Assembly (NCBI GenBank): GCA_011523365.1
Contig: WTGY01000017.1
Coordinates: 1 to 55,796 of the forward strand
Length of the DNA stretch: 55,796 nt
DNA from: Caldilineaceae bacterium
Lineage (GTDB): Bacteria; Chloroflexota; Anaerolineae; Caldilineales; Caldilineaceae
Reading direction: 5' to 3'
The position numbers were made by a program, and so were the translations under genes. Positions 17,736 to 25,351 of the stretch are shown piece after piece. Within the stretch, counting starts at the first letter, position 1. Each line of letters opens with the position of its first letter. The notes below the pieces were generated by a model. It made no database searches. It had not been told where the DNA came from and was given only the letters and a program-made list of their open reading frames with translations.

Positions 17736-19139
17736 CTACCCCTGCAGCGCAATCCTGAATGTATAGGCGTGATCGCACGGGCGCTGGCCGGGCGTGCTGA
17801 CCGTCAGCGCGTTCTCGTCTTGTGTCCAGGCGACAGGCTCGTCGCTGCCGAGCATCGAAACGCCGCCGATGCGCCCGCCGAGCGACGAGCCGCTGCCCAG
17901 TGAGGTGATGGCGGCCTCGCTACCGGGCCAGCCCAACACGATGGCATAGAGGGCGTCGTCCTTCTGCGTGAAGCGCACGTCTTTAGCGGTGAAGGGCTGA
18001 TTACTGCGCTCCGTCAGGTGTCCAACCACCACCTCCGTATCGCCCTCACCGAACCGCTCCCAGTGGCGCGTGCCGTAGATCGCCTCCCCGTTCACGTCCA
18101 GCCATGCGCCAAGGTCCAGCAGCAGTTGGGTTGCCTGCGCGGGGATGACGCCGTCGGCGCGCGGGCCGACGTTCAGGAGCAGGTTGCCGTTCTTGCTGAC
18201 GATGTCGACCAGATCGTGGATGATCGTCGCGGAGCTCTTGAACTCGTCGTTTTCGATGTAGCTCCAGGCCTTGTAGCTGACCGCGGTGTCGGTCTGCCAG
18301 TAGTGCGGGCGGATGTCGTCGAGCTTGCCGCGTTCGACATCGTAGACGGCGACGCCGTCGGGGAACTTGTCCTTGTACTGGAGGACGGGCTCGCTGCCCC
18401 ATTCCAGGGCGCGGTTGTAGTAGTAGGCGGCGACCTGCGGGCGGTAGGGCGCGAACTCACCGAAATGCCAGCCGAAATCGAACCAGAGCACATCGGGCCG
18501 GAAATAGTCGATCATCTCGAGCGTGCGCGCGTACCAGTTCTGCAGAAAGTCCCAGCTGGCGGGTGCGTCCTCCGGGTGGGGCGGGCAGTAGAGCTCCTCC
18601 AAGCCGGGATCGGTGGTGTCGAAATCGTCGGCATAGGTGTAGTAGCGCCAGTTGAAGGCGCGGTGGCTGGAGACGCCGAACTTGAGGCCGGCGGCGCGGG
18701 TCTCCCGTTCCAGCTCCTTGCAGACATCCCGCTTGGGCCCCATCTGGGCCGCGTTCCAGCGGGTATGGGTGCTGGCGTACATGGGGAAGCCGTCGTGGTG
18801 TTCGGCGACGGGCACGATGTAACGCGCGCCGGCCTTCCGGAACAGGTCGAGCCACTGGGCCGGGTCCCAGTTTTCCGCTTTGAACAGGGGGATGAAATCC
18901 TTGTATCCGAACTTGGAGGGATGGCCCCAGGTCTCCGTGTGGTGCTGGTGGTAGTTCGGCCCCTTGCGCGAGATCTCGTCGCGGTACATGAAGCGGGGGT
19001 ACCATTCGTTGTCGAAGGCGGGCACGGAGTAGGGGCCCCAGTGGATGAAGATGCCCAGCTTATCGTCCATAAACCACTGCGGCACTTCATAGTTCTGCAG
19101 GGAGTCCCAGTTCGGTTCGTAGCGGAAATCCGTGGTCAT
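17736..19139 (-). CDS. Alpha-L-fucosidase (GH29)
   Basis: Retaining hydrolase releasing L-fucose from glycans. 467 residues. Family landmarks are LGIFIHWGPYSVPAF (28-42), VPVAEHHDGFPMY (109-121), the nucleophile Asp221 in DVLWFDFGWHF, and NGNLLLNVGPRADGVIP for the end of the barrel, followed by a C-terminal beta-sandwich (about 350-467). The residue after the nucleophile is Phe where Gly is usual. No signal peptide is visible, so the enzyme probably acts on imported oligosaccharides. Translation continues into the unknown partner 2 bases downstream. Confidence 0.93.
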   Translation of the reverse strand: MTTDFRYEPNWDSLQNYEVPQWFMDDKLGIFIHWGPYSVPAFDNEWYPRFMYRDEISRKGPNYHQHHTETWGHPSKFGYKDFIPLFKAENWDPAQWLDLFRKAGARYIVPVAEHHDGFPMYASTHTRWNAAQMGPKRDVCKELERETRAAGLKFGVSSHRAFNWRYYTYADDFDTTDPGLEELYCPPHPEDAPASWDFLQNWYARTLEMIDYFRPDVLWFDFGWHFGEFAPYRPQVAAYYYNRALEWGSEPVLQYKDKFPDGVAVYDVERGKLDDIRPHYWQTDTAVSYKAWSYIENDEFKSSATIIHDLVDIVSKNGNLLLNVGPRADGVIPAQATQLLLDLGAWLDVNGEAIYGTRHWERFGEGDTEVVVGHLTERSNQPFTAKDVRFTQKDDALYAIVLGWPGSEAAITSLGSGSSLGGRIGGVSMLGSDEPVAWTQDENALTVSTPGQRPCDHAYTFRIALQG

Positions 19140-19405
19140 TGCATGGCTCCGTAGGGGTTGATGGCGCGCGGCAACCTGTTGCTTGCCGTTATCTTGATCG
19201 GGATGCAGTCGAGGGTTGGTTCAATGCGCTACGGCTTCACCTGATGAGGGCTGGTGTTCCAGGGCAGTATAGAGGGGGACGCCCGTCGTGTCCAATCCAT
19301 GCGGGTTATGGGTGCATTTCAATCTGGGGGCGAACTTTCGTATGCCACTGGGAGCAACCAGGCCACGGTCGGGACCGGTTCAAATCTCCGGCAGACGAAG
19401 CGCCG

Positions 19406-19433
19406 CCCCTGACCCCTGTTCCCTGATTTTCTG
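19406..19433 (+). repeat. Heptamer tract preceding double hairpin copy 1
   Basis: CCCCTGA CCCCTGT TCCCTGA TTTTCTG, in phase, running straight into the double-hairpin element. Confidence 0.55.
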
Positions 19434-19498
19434 GGCGGTCGGGCCTATTCGGCCCTCCCTTGTGCGGGGGCTCCGCCCCCGCAACGCCCCCTCTCCTA
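19432..19498 (+). repeat. 67-base double-hairpin repeat, copy 1
   Basis: Two adjacent hairpins: GGGCC-tattc-GGCCC at 19441-19455, and GCGGGGGC-tcc-GCCCCCGC at 19464-19482. The same sequence recurs at 24140, 42244 and 55759, always in this orientation. Confidence 0.9.
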
Positions 19499-19592
19499 CA
19501 ACATGCCTCATCGACCTGGTGTCGACATTGGCGGCAAGTGCCCAATCGACCGAGTTTCGCCAAACCACGTCCCGCCCGACCTATCAATCCCC

Positions 19593-19618
19593 TGTAGGGG
19601 CAGGCCTTGTGCCTGCCC
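19593..19618. repeat. Dyad repeat of the TGTAGGGGCA type, copy 1
   Basis: Arms GGGCAGGC and GCCTGCCC around CTTGT, preceded by TGTAG. A sister copy with different arm bases but identical ends and centre is at 28360-28385; the arm changes are compensatory, which argues for selection on pairing. Confidence 0.6.
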
Positions 19619-19776
19619 TGGTCCCCCCCCCAATCGAAGGAACCCACGGCAATGCCAGGCCTCGTGCCTGCCCGCCTCCCCAACAGCCTGCAAACAATTT
19701 CCGCCACCGCCGGCATGGATTCCCCGCTAGTCTGCCCTCACCCCAAATCCGGGATGCATCCCGCCACTTCGCCTGC

Positions 19777-19805
19777 TTGACAAACTTAGCGGTGCTAAGT
19801 ATACT
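19777..19805 (+). promoter_or_regulatory. Near-consensus leaderless promoter of the XRE gene
   Basis: TTGACA (19777-19782), a 17-base spacer and TATACT (19800-19805). The -10 ends 7 bases before the ATG at 19813, so the transcript should begin at or one base before the start codon. There is no ribosome binding site. Confidence 0.8.
19785..19799. promoter_or_regulatory. Operator palindrome in the XRE promoter spacer
   Basis: CTTAGC-ggt-GCTAAG, a perfect 6+3+6 inverted repeat filling the space between -35 and -10. A dimer of the encoded regulator bound here would block RNA polymerase, so negative autoregulation is likely. Confidence 0.7.
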
Positions 19806-19812
19806 TGGCAAC

Positions 19813-20172
19813 ATGGCGCAGAACACAGCAAAGCTGGCAACCTTTCTCGCATCCGCACGCAGCAGGCTGGACATGTCGCTCCGCGCCGTAGAAAAAGAGA
19901 CCGGAATATCCAACGCCTATCTCAGCCAGTTGGAGCACGGCAAGATCAGGACCCCCTCGCCCCAAAATCTGTACAAGCTCGCCCAAATCTACCGGGTGCC
20001 CTACGAGCTGCTCATGGACCTTGCCGGATATCCAGTCCCGCAACCACCGTCCGCTGAACTGCAATCTGCCCACGATACCTTTGCGGCCCGCATCGGCGCG
20101 GTCACCGAGGAAGAAGAGGAGGCCCTCGTCGAATACCTGCAATTCATCCGCTCGCGCAGGAGGAGACGTTAA
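19813..20172 (+). CDS. XRE-family transcriptional regulator
   Basis: 119 residues. An N-terminal helix-turn-helix (about 6-65) reads FLASARSRLDMSLRAVEKETGI then SNAYLSQLEHGKIRTPSPQN, a standard XRE/Cro domain. The C-terminal 45 residues are acidic then end in five Arg. The ATG is set by the leaderless promoter; the in-frame extension to 19288 is repeat DNA. Such regulators are often encoded beside an ImmA peptidase, but no peptidase follows here. Probably controls itself through the CTTAGC palindrome and perhaps other island genes. Confidence 0.88.
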   Translation: MAQNTAKLATFLASARSRLDMSLRAVEKETGISNAYLSQLEHGKIRTPSPQNLYKLAQIYRVPYELLMDLAGYPVPQPPSAELQSAHDTFAARIGAVTEEEEEALVEYLQFIRSRRRRR

Positions 20173-20246
20173 TGCGTTGGTCCCATCCGGCCAGTCGCTC
20201 ATTTCGACACCTGTCAAAAATCCGCGCTGTCTCACGTGGACCCTGT

Positions 20247-20269
20247 CGGCAGGCGTGTCGCGCCTGCCG
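20247..20269. repeat. Small palindromic element, intergenic copy
   Basis: Perfect 9-base arms CGGCAGGCG and CGCCTGCCG with a 5-base loop, between the XRE gene and the next small gene. Same core (CAGGCG/CGCCTG) as the two elements in tsaD. Confidence 0.5.
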
Positions 20270-20371
20270 CTTTCGCTCAAGCTTGTGACCGCAGCCTCTT
20301 CGACGAAACCGCCGAATATGACGGGATGCAATCGAATTTGAGGAAAGCCGATTCCAAAAGGAGGGGGAAAC

Positions 20372-20740
20372 ATGAGCGATCTGAGTCTATTGACCGGCGT
20401 TTGCGCCAACATCGAAAAATACGGCGTATTGATCGACAGGGTGATTGAGCGACTGGGCCGTGAGAAGGCAGATCCGACCGACCCGGACCAGAAAAAACTG
20501 GCGCAGCTCTTCGTTGACGCCGGCGACCAGGGTCTGGCGTCCCAGTCCTCGGAGGCACTGATGTTGGATAGCCTGCTCAGGACAAGATCAGGCAAACCTC
20601 TGGCAGACCTGAAACAGCTCGGTGAACGACTTCAGAAAGGGGACGTCGATCAGGCCTACCTTAGACAACTTGGGGAACTCGCCCAGGGATTGGAGCAGGA
20701 GCGAGCCGACACTGCCCGCCGGCTGCGCAAACGCTGGTGA
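20372..20740 (+). CDS. Hypothetical helical protein
   Basis: 122 residues preceded by an excellent AGGAGGGGG ribosome site 4-5 bases from the ATG. The sequence looks entirely helical and charged (NIEKYGVLIDRVIERLGR, LKQLGERLQKGDVDQAYLRQ, LEQERADTARRLRKRW), with no motif I recognise. It follows the XRE gene after 199 bases without an obvious promoter, so it may be in the same transcript. Function unknown. Confidence 0.65.
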   Translation: MSDLSLLTGVCANIEKYGVLIDRVIERLGREKADPTDPDQKKLAQLFVDAGDQGLASQSSEALMLDSLLRTRSGKPLADLKQLGERLQKGDVDQAYLRQLGELAQGLEQERADTARRLRKRW

Positions 20741-20879
20741 AGAAACTCGAGGCCTTGGGCACTACCCTCGACCCTGGCCGCGGCGCTGGAGAGGGTGGCC
20801 AGGGCGCGTCTTATCGCGCCGAGCGGCGCCGACTCTACACAAGACTGACTCGAGACAATTGACAAAGGAACGAAGAAAG

Positions 20880-21131
20880 ATGACTCGCAGTTCATATCAG
20901 GAAGTGAGGGAATTGGTAGAGGAAATGGGCGGGGTAATGAAGTGGGTGCAACACAGAGCAGGTCAGAGGGGAACCTGGGTAATCTGCGTGGGCAAACTAA
21001 TCGGTATTTTCCCATACGACAAGGAGCTTGGCGATTTCCCAGGTATCTATGGCCTTTACCTTTATCACCCAGACGGGTCTTTTGAGTTGCGCCCTGACGC
21101 CAGAGAGCGGACTGTCAAGCTCCTTGAATAG
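20880..21131 (+). CDS. Small hypothetical protein
   Basis: 83 residues from the ATG with AAGGAACGAAGAAAG upstream; a longer frame (from 20622) overlaps the previous gene and is not supported. It reads as a compact alpha/beta protein (YQEVRELVEEMGGVMKW, GTWVICVGKLIGIFPYD, GIYGLYLYHPDGSFELRPDA). No family recognised. Confidence 0.55.
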   Translation: MTRSSYQEVRELVEEMGGVMKWVQHRAGQRGTWVICVGKLIGIFPYDKELGDFPGIYGLYLYHPDGSFELRPDARERTVKLLE

Positions 21132-21575
21132 CATGAAACACTGTCCGCGCGCCCTTCTGCTGTCCTGGATTCCGGCGTACTTTCGCGTGTAGGGCCTCTC
21201 ACGGCCTCGGCGCTTCGGCTATACTGTGACCTATGGCGAGCTAGATGCCGTTTTCTCTCTGTTTTCTGTCGGTAGTTTCACTGGTCAGACAAGGCGTCTG
21301 CCCGGCCAGCCTCGCGTAGTCACTCGTAGTAACCATCCTCCAATACAATACACCATGCACCATTGCACACAAGGCGGCTGGAGAAGGGGGAATGGACGCC
21401 CGGACACAAGACCTTGACGGAATTACCAAAGCCTTGGAAATACGCATCTCGGAACTGCCGGTCGTACCAGAGCCGCTCGATCCCGAACGACCGCAAAAAG
21501 TCCAACAACGCAATGGTGTGACGCGGCGGATAACCGTCCCGTCCTGGTCGCCGCCACACCAGGGGAGAAGCGACA
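21132..21575. other. Intergenic region before the GIY-YIG gene
   Basis: 444 bases without a convincing gene. TATACT at 21220-21225 is followed by a 3-codon frame (ATG GCG AGC TAG). On the minus strand about 21410-21545 reads as protein-like sequence (TIALLDFLRSFGIERLWYD, YFQGFGNSVKV) that might be a broken gene fragment, possibly the end of a cytosine methyltransferase; this is weak. Confidence 0.3.
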
Positions 21576-22376
21576 ATGCCCAACATCGTATACGTGTTGA
21601 CCAATCCCGCGATGCCGGGAATCGTGAAGATCGGCATGACCGACGGGCCGGATGTTCTGCAAAGGATAGGAGCCCTGTACACGACAGGTCTGCCGTTTCC
21701 TTTTGACTGCGTCATCGCCCGCGAAATCGAGGACAAGAAAGCCGCTGAGATCGAGCGCGCACTGCACGCGGCCTTCGAGCCATACCGGGTAAACCCCTCT
21801 CGAGAGTTCTTCCAGGTGGAACCCGAGCAGGTCGAGGTCCTGTTGCGGGTGATGCCGGGCCGGGACGTAACGCCGCGGGACACCGACCGGTCGGCCGAGC
21901 TCCAGCCGGATGACAGGGATGCCTCGTCAGAGTTCAAGAGGCGTCAGAGCCAGACCAACGAACTGGAGTTTCTCGAGTCTCTTAACGAGAACGGGAGAAC
22001 TGTCTACGAAGAAGTCCTGGCCCTTGGAAAACGGGGCGGAATGAGAATCAAATGGGGCAGAAAGGGGTTCTCATTCAATGCGGTATCCGGCGGGGACCTG
22101 ATCGTGATCTGCTACGGCTACCCACTATCAGCGTATAACCAGAACATTTACACAGGATTGGATTCGGTGCTAAGGAAGTCGGACGTCCCACAGGAGGCTG
22201 TGGAAAGGCTGAGACGCGACGCCCTGGAAACGGGCCTGTTTGAGCCTGCCGGCAGAGGCAACAATCTTGTGTGTCGTACCGACCGGAGTTGGGGCGAACC
22301 CGAGTTGGCTGCACTGACAAACTGGTTGAGAACGGTCGTAGAGCGCATTCGCGAATTCGAAAATGAGAACGCGTAA
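21576..22376 (+). CDS. GIY-YIG nuclease-family protein (T5orf172 type)
   Basis: 266 residues. The N-terminal 95 residues carry the T5orf172/GIY-YIG pattern: VYVLTNPAMPGIVKIGMT for the Y...Y-IG-type strands, then QRIGALYTTGLPFPFDCV, and ALHAAFEPYRVNPSREFFQV giving the catalytic-region Arg and Glu. The C-terminal part (about 130-266) is a separate domain, with TVYEEVLALGKRGGMRIKWGRKGF suggesting a DNA-binding winged fold. GGGGAGAAG lies before the ATG. Such proteins occur in phages and defence islands; here it sits in a cluster of toxin-antitoxin genes. Confidence 0.8.
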   Translation: MPNIVYVLTNPAMPGIVKIGMTDGPDVLQRIGALYTTGLPFPFDCVIAREIEDKKAAEIERALHAAFEPYRVNPSREFFQVEPEQVEVLLRVMPGRDVTPRDTDRSAELQPDDRDASSEFKRRQSQTNELEFLESLNENGRTVYEEVLALGKRGGMRIKWGRKGFSFNAVSGGDLIVICYGYPLSAYNQNIYTGLDSVLRKSDVPQEAVERLRRDALETGLFEPAGRGNNLVCRTDRSWGEPELAALTNWLRTVVERIREFENENA

Positions 22377-22551
22377 CATCCCCAAAGGGAGTTGCGCCAG
22401 CCACCGCGCCGCCCGACCCGCCTCCTCCGCCCGCGTGTATACCTCAACCATCCGCGCCGTCTTTCAGCGCCCCTGCGCCATGCTCTCGTGCATCCCGCAC
22501 CGCGACAGCCTCGCCCGCGCCGGCCTGTGCGGATCTCATCGTTCCCTGAAT

Positions 22552-22887
22552 TCAGCCGGCCCCCGCCGCCTGACGAACGGCCCTCACTTCCAGCCGCACG
22601 CCCTCATGCCGCTGAATGCAGCTGATGACCTCGAACAGGTTGCGAGCGTGGGGATTGCCGGACGGTCCGAACATGCGCATCAGACTCTTTTGCGGCTTGT
22701 TCGTGAGAGAGCCCAACTCCTCGAACCCGATGGTGGCGTTAATGTAATCGCGCAGCACGATCTTGCCCGTGTCCACCTCCCCTGCAAGCAGGCACTCAAC
22801 GCCTTCCTTCAGCAACGCTTCTCGAAATGCCGGGTCGCGTGCGGCGCGGACCTGCACGGTCTCTTTGAAGTCACGGGTGAGCGGCAT
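22552..22887 (-). CDS. Orphan antitoxin-like regulator (HI1420/HigA-like), copy A
   Basis: 111 residues, helix-rich: MPLTRDFKETVQVRAARDP, then LRDYINATIGFEELGSLT and KSLMRMFGPSGNPHARNLFE, which fits the helix-turn-helix end of addiction-module antidote proteins of the HI1420 type. GGAGGTG stands 7 bases before the ATG and lies inside the last codons of the upstream toxin remnant, the normal toxin-antitoxin arrangement. Its toxin is no longer intact. Residue differences from copy B are few (for example PQKS/PPKS, and changes near the C-terminus). Confidence 0.8.
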   Translation of the reverse strand: MPLTRDFKETVQVRAARDPAFREALLKEGVECLLAGEVDTGKIVLRDYINATIGFEELGSLTNKPQKSLMRMFGPSGNPHARNLFEVISCIQRHEGVRLEVRAVRQAAGAG

Positions 22888-22890
22888 CTT

Positions 22891-22988
22891 TCACACCTCC
22901 TGCTGCTTGCGACGCCTGTACTCCTGCCAGAGTGCACGCGCGCCTTCAATGGGCGGGCCTTTGTGCCGCCGCCGACCAGGATGATCAT
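22891..22988 (-). pseudogene. Decayed RelE/HigB-type (Gp49-like) toxin remnant, copy A
   Basis: Only the 3' end of a toxin gene remains. One frame begins MIILVGGG, like the IILLLCGGDK strand of Gp49-like toxins. After the Gly run the similarity moves to another frame (PIEGARALWQEYRRRKQQEV, then TGA), like the family C-terminus. A stop codon (TAG) precedes the MIIL stretch, and the decamer repeat begins just upstream. The antitoxin ATG is 3 bases after the TGA. Confidence 0.65.
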
Positions 22989-23003
22989 CTATCCCCACTT
23001 CTA

Positions 23004-23061
23004 AGGAAAATCCCGGTAGCCTTCGGTGTTCTTCGCGCCCCTCCGCGTGACTTCGCGGATC
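23004..23061 (+). repeat. Decamer-tract element, truncated copy at toxin remnant A
   Basis: Three decamers TTCGCGCCCC TCCGCGTGAC TTCGCGGATC (23032-23061), preceded by the AAAATCCC...GGTGTTC segment shared with the longer copies. Confidence 0.7.
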
Positions 23062-23178
23062 GATTAGTTCTGTTATTCAAGACATCCGAGCGAGAACCAT
23101 CCCCAACAGGCCTGCAGGCTCTCCGTTCCCGTAGGCCCCAGGCCTTTCCCCGCACCCCGACCCAAACTGAAACGAGCG

Positions 23179-23213
23179 CCCCTAACCCCTAAACCCTGGC
23201 CCCTGGCCCCTGC
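23179..23213 (+). repeat. Heptamer tract
   Basis: Five in-phase units: CCCCTAA CCCCTAA ACCCTGG CCCCTGG CCCCTGC, ending just before the vapC 3' end. Confidence 0.65.
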
Positions 23214-23243
23214 AGTTGCCCTTCCCCCAGTACCCGCTTCCAA

Positions 23244-23642
23244 TCAAGCTGCCGTCACTCGCACCCAGACAATCCCCTCAACGTGCTCGAAATGACCGTC
23301 CGCCGAGACCAGATCTGCACCGGTCTCCATCGCGTGGGCCGCTATCCACACGTCGTTCGTCGGAATCGGCCGGCCCTTCGCCCTCAATGCAGCCGCTATC
23401 CTGGCGTAGCGGTCCGCGGTGACCAGTCCCACCTCTACAAAGGACGAGTAAGGGCTGTTAAGAAATGAGCGTAGGTCGGCCGCATTCCGCTCGAAGTGGG
23501 TGCCTCGCCGGAAGCCGTACATCAGTTCGCCGACCACGACCGCGGAAAACAGGACCTCCTCGGCCCTCCGCACCAGTCCCGCAACCTCCTCGTGTCCCCG
23601 CATGAGCAGAGAGTAGGCGTTGGAGTTCAGCAGAACCCTCAT
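23244..23642 (-). CDS. vapC: VapC-like PIN protein with a substituted catalytic Asp
   Basis: 132 residues of the VapC PIN-domain RNase family. Conserved parts are VVVGELMYGFRRG (middle Glu), IPTNDVWIAAHAMETGADLVSADGHF (third and fourth acids). The N-terminal motif, normally VLLDTNAYS, reads VLLNSNAYS, with codon AAC (Asn) where the first catalytic Asp belongs. That acid coordinates the metal, so nuclease activity is probably lost or reduced. The ATG overlaps the vapB stop (ATGA); an upstream in-frame TTG is less likely. Confidence 0.85.
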   Translation of the reverse strand: MRVLLNSNAYSLLMRGHEEVAGLVRRAEEVLFSAVVVGELMYGFRRGTHFERNAADLRSFLNSPYSSFVEVGLVTADRYARIAAALRAKGRPIPTNDVWIAAHAMETGADLVSADGHFEHVEGIVWVRVTAA

Positions 23643-23902
23643 CTCCAAACCGCCTCGTCAACCGTCTCGAAATCCTCGAGCGCGGCCTCCATCTCATCCG
23701 CATCTGCCTGCGTCCAGCTCCCTATCAGCCGGTCAAATGAAGCACCCACCGTATCCCCCCGGTCTGAACCTTCTGCCAGCCCGGCTCCTCCCCGCAGCAG
23801 CCTGAGCGCGGCCTGGTTCAGAGAGATCCCCTCCCGCTTCGCCAGGCGTCGCAGCCTCGCGCTCAGTTCGTCGTCAAATCCTCTGACCGTGATCTGGTTC
23901 AA
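23639..23902 (-). CDS. vapB: VapB/FitA-type ribbon-helix-helix antitoxin
   Basis: 87 residues. The N-terminal ribbon-helix-helix (MNQITVRGFDDELSARLRRL, then GISLNQAALRLLR) is of the FitA type. The C-terminal half (about 50-87, SFDRLIGSWTQADADEMEAA, DFETVDEAVW) is acidic and would wrap the PIN partner. Overlaps vapC by 4 bases. Would bind its own promoter and neutralise VapC. Confidence 0.85.
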   Translation of the reverse strand: MNQITVRGFDDELSARLRRLAKREGISLNQAALRLLRGGAGLAEGSDRGDTVGASFDRLIGSWTQADADEMEAALEDFETVDEAVWR

Positions 23903-24085
23903 GCGCTTCCCCTCTTCTGATGCAAAATTGACCCTTTATGCACCATTCCATGCTCCACCCCCCGCCCGGTCAAGCCTGACCCACGCCTGGCCTACATCCC
24001 AGACTGGGGGCGAACTCTCCTGCACCTCTAACAGCGACAATACCATGACCACTCAGCAACTGACTCTGAGGCAGGGGAAGCGCAG

Positions 24086-24141
24086 TCACTGCCCCCTAAC
24101 CACTAAAAACTAAGAACTGACTACTAAAAACTGCCGTTCTG
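24086..24141 (+). repeat. Eight-unit heptamer tract preceding double hairpin copy 2
   Basis: TCACTGC, CCCCTAA, CCACTAA, AAACTAA, GAACTGA, CTACTAA, AAACTGC, CGTTCTG in unbroken 7-base phase, the last unit running into the double hairpin. Confidence 0.75.
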
Positions 24142-24206
24142 GGCGGTCGGGCCTATTCGGCCCTCCCTTGTGCGGGGGCTCCGCCCCCGCAACGCCCCCT
24201 CTCCTA
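24140..24206 (+). repeat. 67-base double-hairpin repeat, copy 2
   Basis: Identical over its length to copy 1 (19432-19498), same orientation. Confidence 0.9.
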
Positions 24207-24388
24207 AAACCCCCCGGCCGCAGCCAGTGTGCGGCAATATGACCTTGACGACCCGCTGCGACCGAACTTCCCCCCACCGTGCCGCCTCTCCTCGTCCCAG
24301 GCCAGCCGGTTTTAATCACAACAATCGCCGTTCTAATCACATGAACTGCAATCAAAGTCGCAATTCTCAATCCCCTGAATCCCCGTCC

Positions 24389-24408
24389 TTCGCGCCCCTC
24401 CGAGGATC
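24389..24408 (+). repeat. Short decamer pair
   Basis: TTCGCGCCCC followed by TCCGAGGATC and AAGG; a two-unit relic of the decamer element. Confidence 0.4.
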
Positions 24409-24574
24409 AAGGAAGTTGCCGTCGCCCTTGCTTCGCATTGTCAAACAAGGGATCCTGCCAACTCTCCATAAAGAAATCGCAATCCATTCCAAACAATACC
24501 GACCGTAATACAGCGTGAACAAAAGCTGACGTTGTGCACCTTGCGCCAGGACCGGCACGACAATAGGTAGTGCT

Positions 24575-24907
24575 CTAACGCCGCAGCAGCAGCCGCTCGG
24601 CCGCCAGGCGGTTCATGCTGACGCCGGCTTCAGCGGCGTCCATTGCCAGAGCACGGTGGGTCTCAGGAGGGATGCGAAGGGTTATGGTGCCTCGGTAGCG
24701 GTGTGTAGATAGCGGCTCAGGGATCGGAGTGCCATCCTCGTCTAACGTCTTCACGGCGAAAGCGACCACGTCCCGAATGCCTGAGAACGCTTTCTCCGGG
24801 GTATCGTCCAGGTGGCTGAGCAACCCGAACTCCGCACATAGGCCCACGAACATCTCATCCTCATCGGACCAGATAACGCGATAGGTGTAGCGGTCATGGC
24901 GATTCAT
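24575..24907 (-). CDS. hicB: HicB-family antitoxin
   Basis: 110 residues. The N-terminal HicB fold (YTYRVIWSDEDEMFVGLCAEF, HLDDTPEKAFSGIRDVVAFA) is a degenerate RNase H-like domain. The C-terminus (about 70-110, GTITLRIPPETHRALAMDAA, VSMNRLAAERLL) is a ribbon-helix-helix DNA-binding domain. Start overlaps the hicA stop by 4 bases. Represses the operon and blocks HicA. Confidence 0.9.
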   Translation of the reverse strand: MNRHDRYTYRVIWSDEDEMFVGLCAEFGLLSHLDDTPEKAFSGIRDVVAFAVKTLDEDGTPIPEPLSTHRYRGTITLRIPPETHRALAMDAAEAGVSMNRLAAERLLLRR

Positions 24908-25143
24908 TGCAGTTCCTCCATTAATTTGTCGATTGCCTTGAGCGCCTGGCGTACCTGGTAGGGCTTGGCCATGCCCTTTATGCGCTGGATATTGACCAGC
25001 GGCTCGCCCTGCCAGGGCGTTCTATAGAACAGGTGGCTGCCGCGCTGTCGGGGCTGTCCGAAGTAACGGTCACAGACCTTGCGGAGATCGTCAAACCGTA
25101 CGTTTCGGGGGTTCCGCCTGATCTTGTCCAAGGTCTTGTCCAT
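24904..25143 (-). CDS. hicA: HicA-family mRNA interferase toxin
   Basis: 79 residues from MDKTLDKIRRNP. The double-stranded-RNA-binding-like fold has the catalytic His in QRGSHLFYRTPW and the following VNIQRIKGMAKPYQVRQ segment. The frame is open to 25167, but MDKTLDKI is family-like. Toxin precedes antitoxin, as usual for HicAB. All key residues are present, so it should be functional, unlike the VapC and Gp49-like toxins nearby. Confidence 0.9.
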   Translation of the reverse strand: MDKTLDKIRRNPRNVRFDDLRKVCDRYFGQPRQRGSHLFYRTPWQGEPLVNIQRIKGMAKPYQVRQALKAIDKLMEELQ

Positions 25144-25351
25144 ACCCGAATGATAGCAGTATTGCAACCAAATGTTAAGCGACCGGTGTCAGATAGGCCG
25201 TGCGCGCCTCTGTATCGGCCTTCGAGCGGCCCGCGGTCAGCCGGCCGGAGCCGTCTTCCAGCGCCCCTGCGCCATCATCTCGTGCATCCTGCACCGCGAC
25301 CGCGACAGCCTCGCCCGCGCCGGCCCGTGCGGAGCGCATCGTTCAACTGAT

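Larger units (their letters stand above)
19140..19812. other. Repeat-rich intergenic region at the left edge of the accessory island
   Basis: 673 bases with no supportable gene. It holds a four-unit heptamer tract, the first double-hairpin repeat, a dyad repeat (19593-19618) with a partial relative near 19650, and the promoter-operator of the XRE gene. The open frame running into the XRE gene from 19288 is created by these repeats. Confidence 0.6.
22457..23061. repeat. Direct duplication, copy A (orphan antitoxin, toxin remnant and decamer tract)
   Basis: About 600 bases nearly identical to 25251-25871, offset by 2,800 bases over most of its length (2,794 before a 6-base indel). It includes the antitoxin gene, the toxin remnant and the decamer repeat. 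Confidence 0.9.
23903..24574. other. Repeat-filled intergenic region between VapBC and HicAB
   Basis: 672 bases containing a long heptamer tract, double-hairpin copy 2 and a short decamer pair. The minus-strand open frame over the hairpin is a by-product of the repeat. No gene is supportable. Confidence 0.6.

Noticed and set aside
19432..19498. Double hairpin as a CRISPR repeat
   Set aside because: Copies are many kilobases apart with no spacers or cas genes.
19288..19812. N-terminal extension of the XRE gene
   Set aside because: It is translated repeat DNA, and the promoter places the transcript start at the later ATG.
21320..21937. Minus-strand frame with protein-like stretch (LLDFLRSFGIERLWYD, YFQGFGNSVKV)
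   Set aside because: Most of it is antisense to the GIY-YIG gene. The short part outside could be the end of a cytosine methyltransferase, but it is too short and lacks catalytic motifs.
24110..24370. Minus-strand frame containing GAEPPHKGGPNRPDRPE
   Set aside because: The same peptide appears in the other double-hairpin copies; it is a by-product of the repeat rather than a gene.
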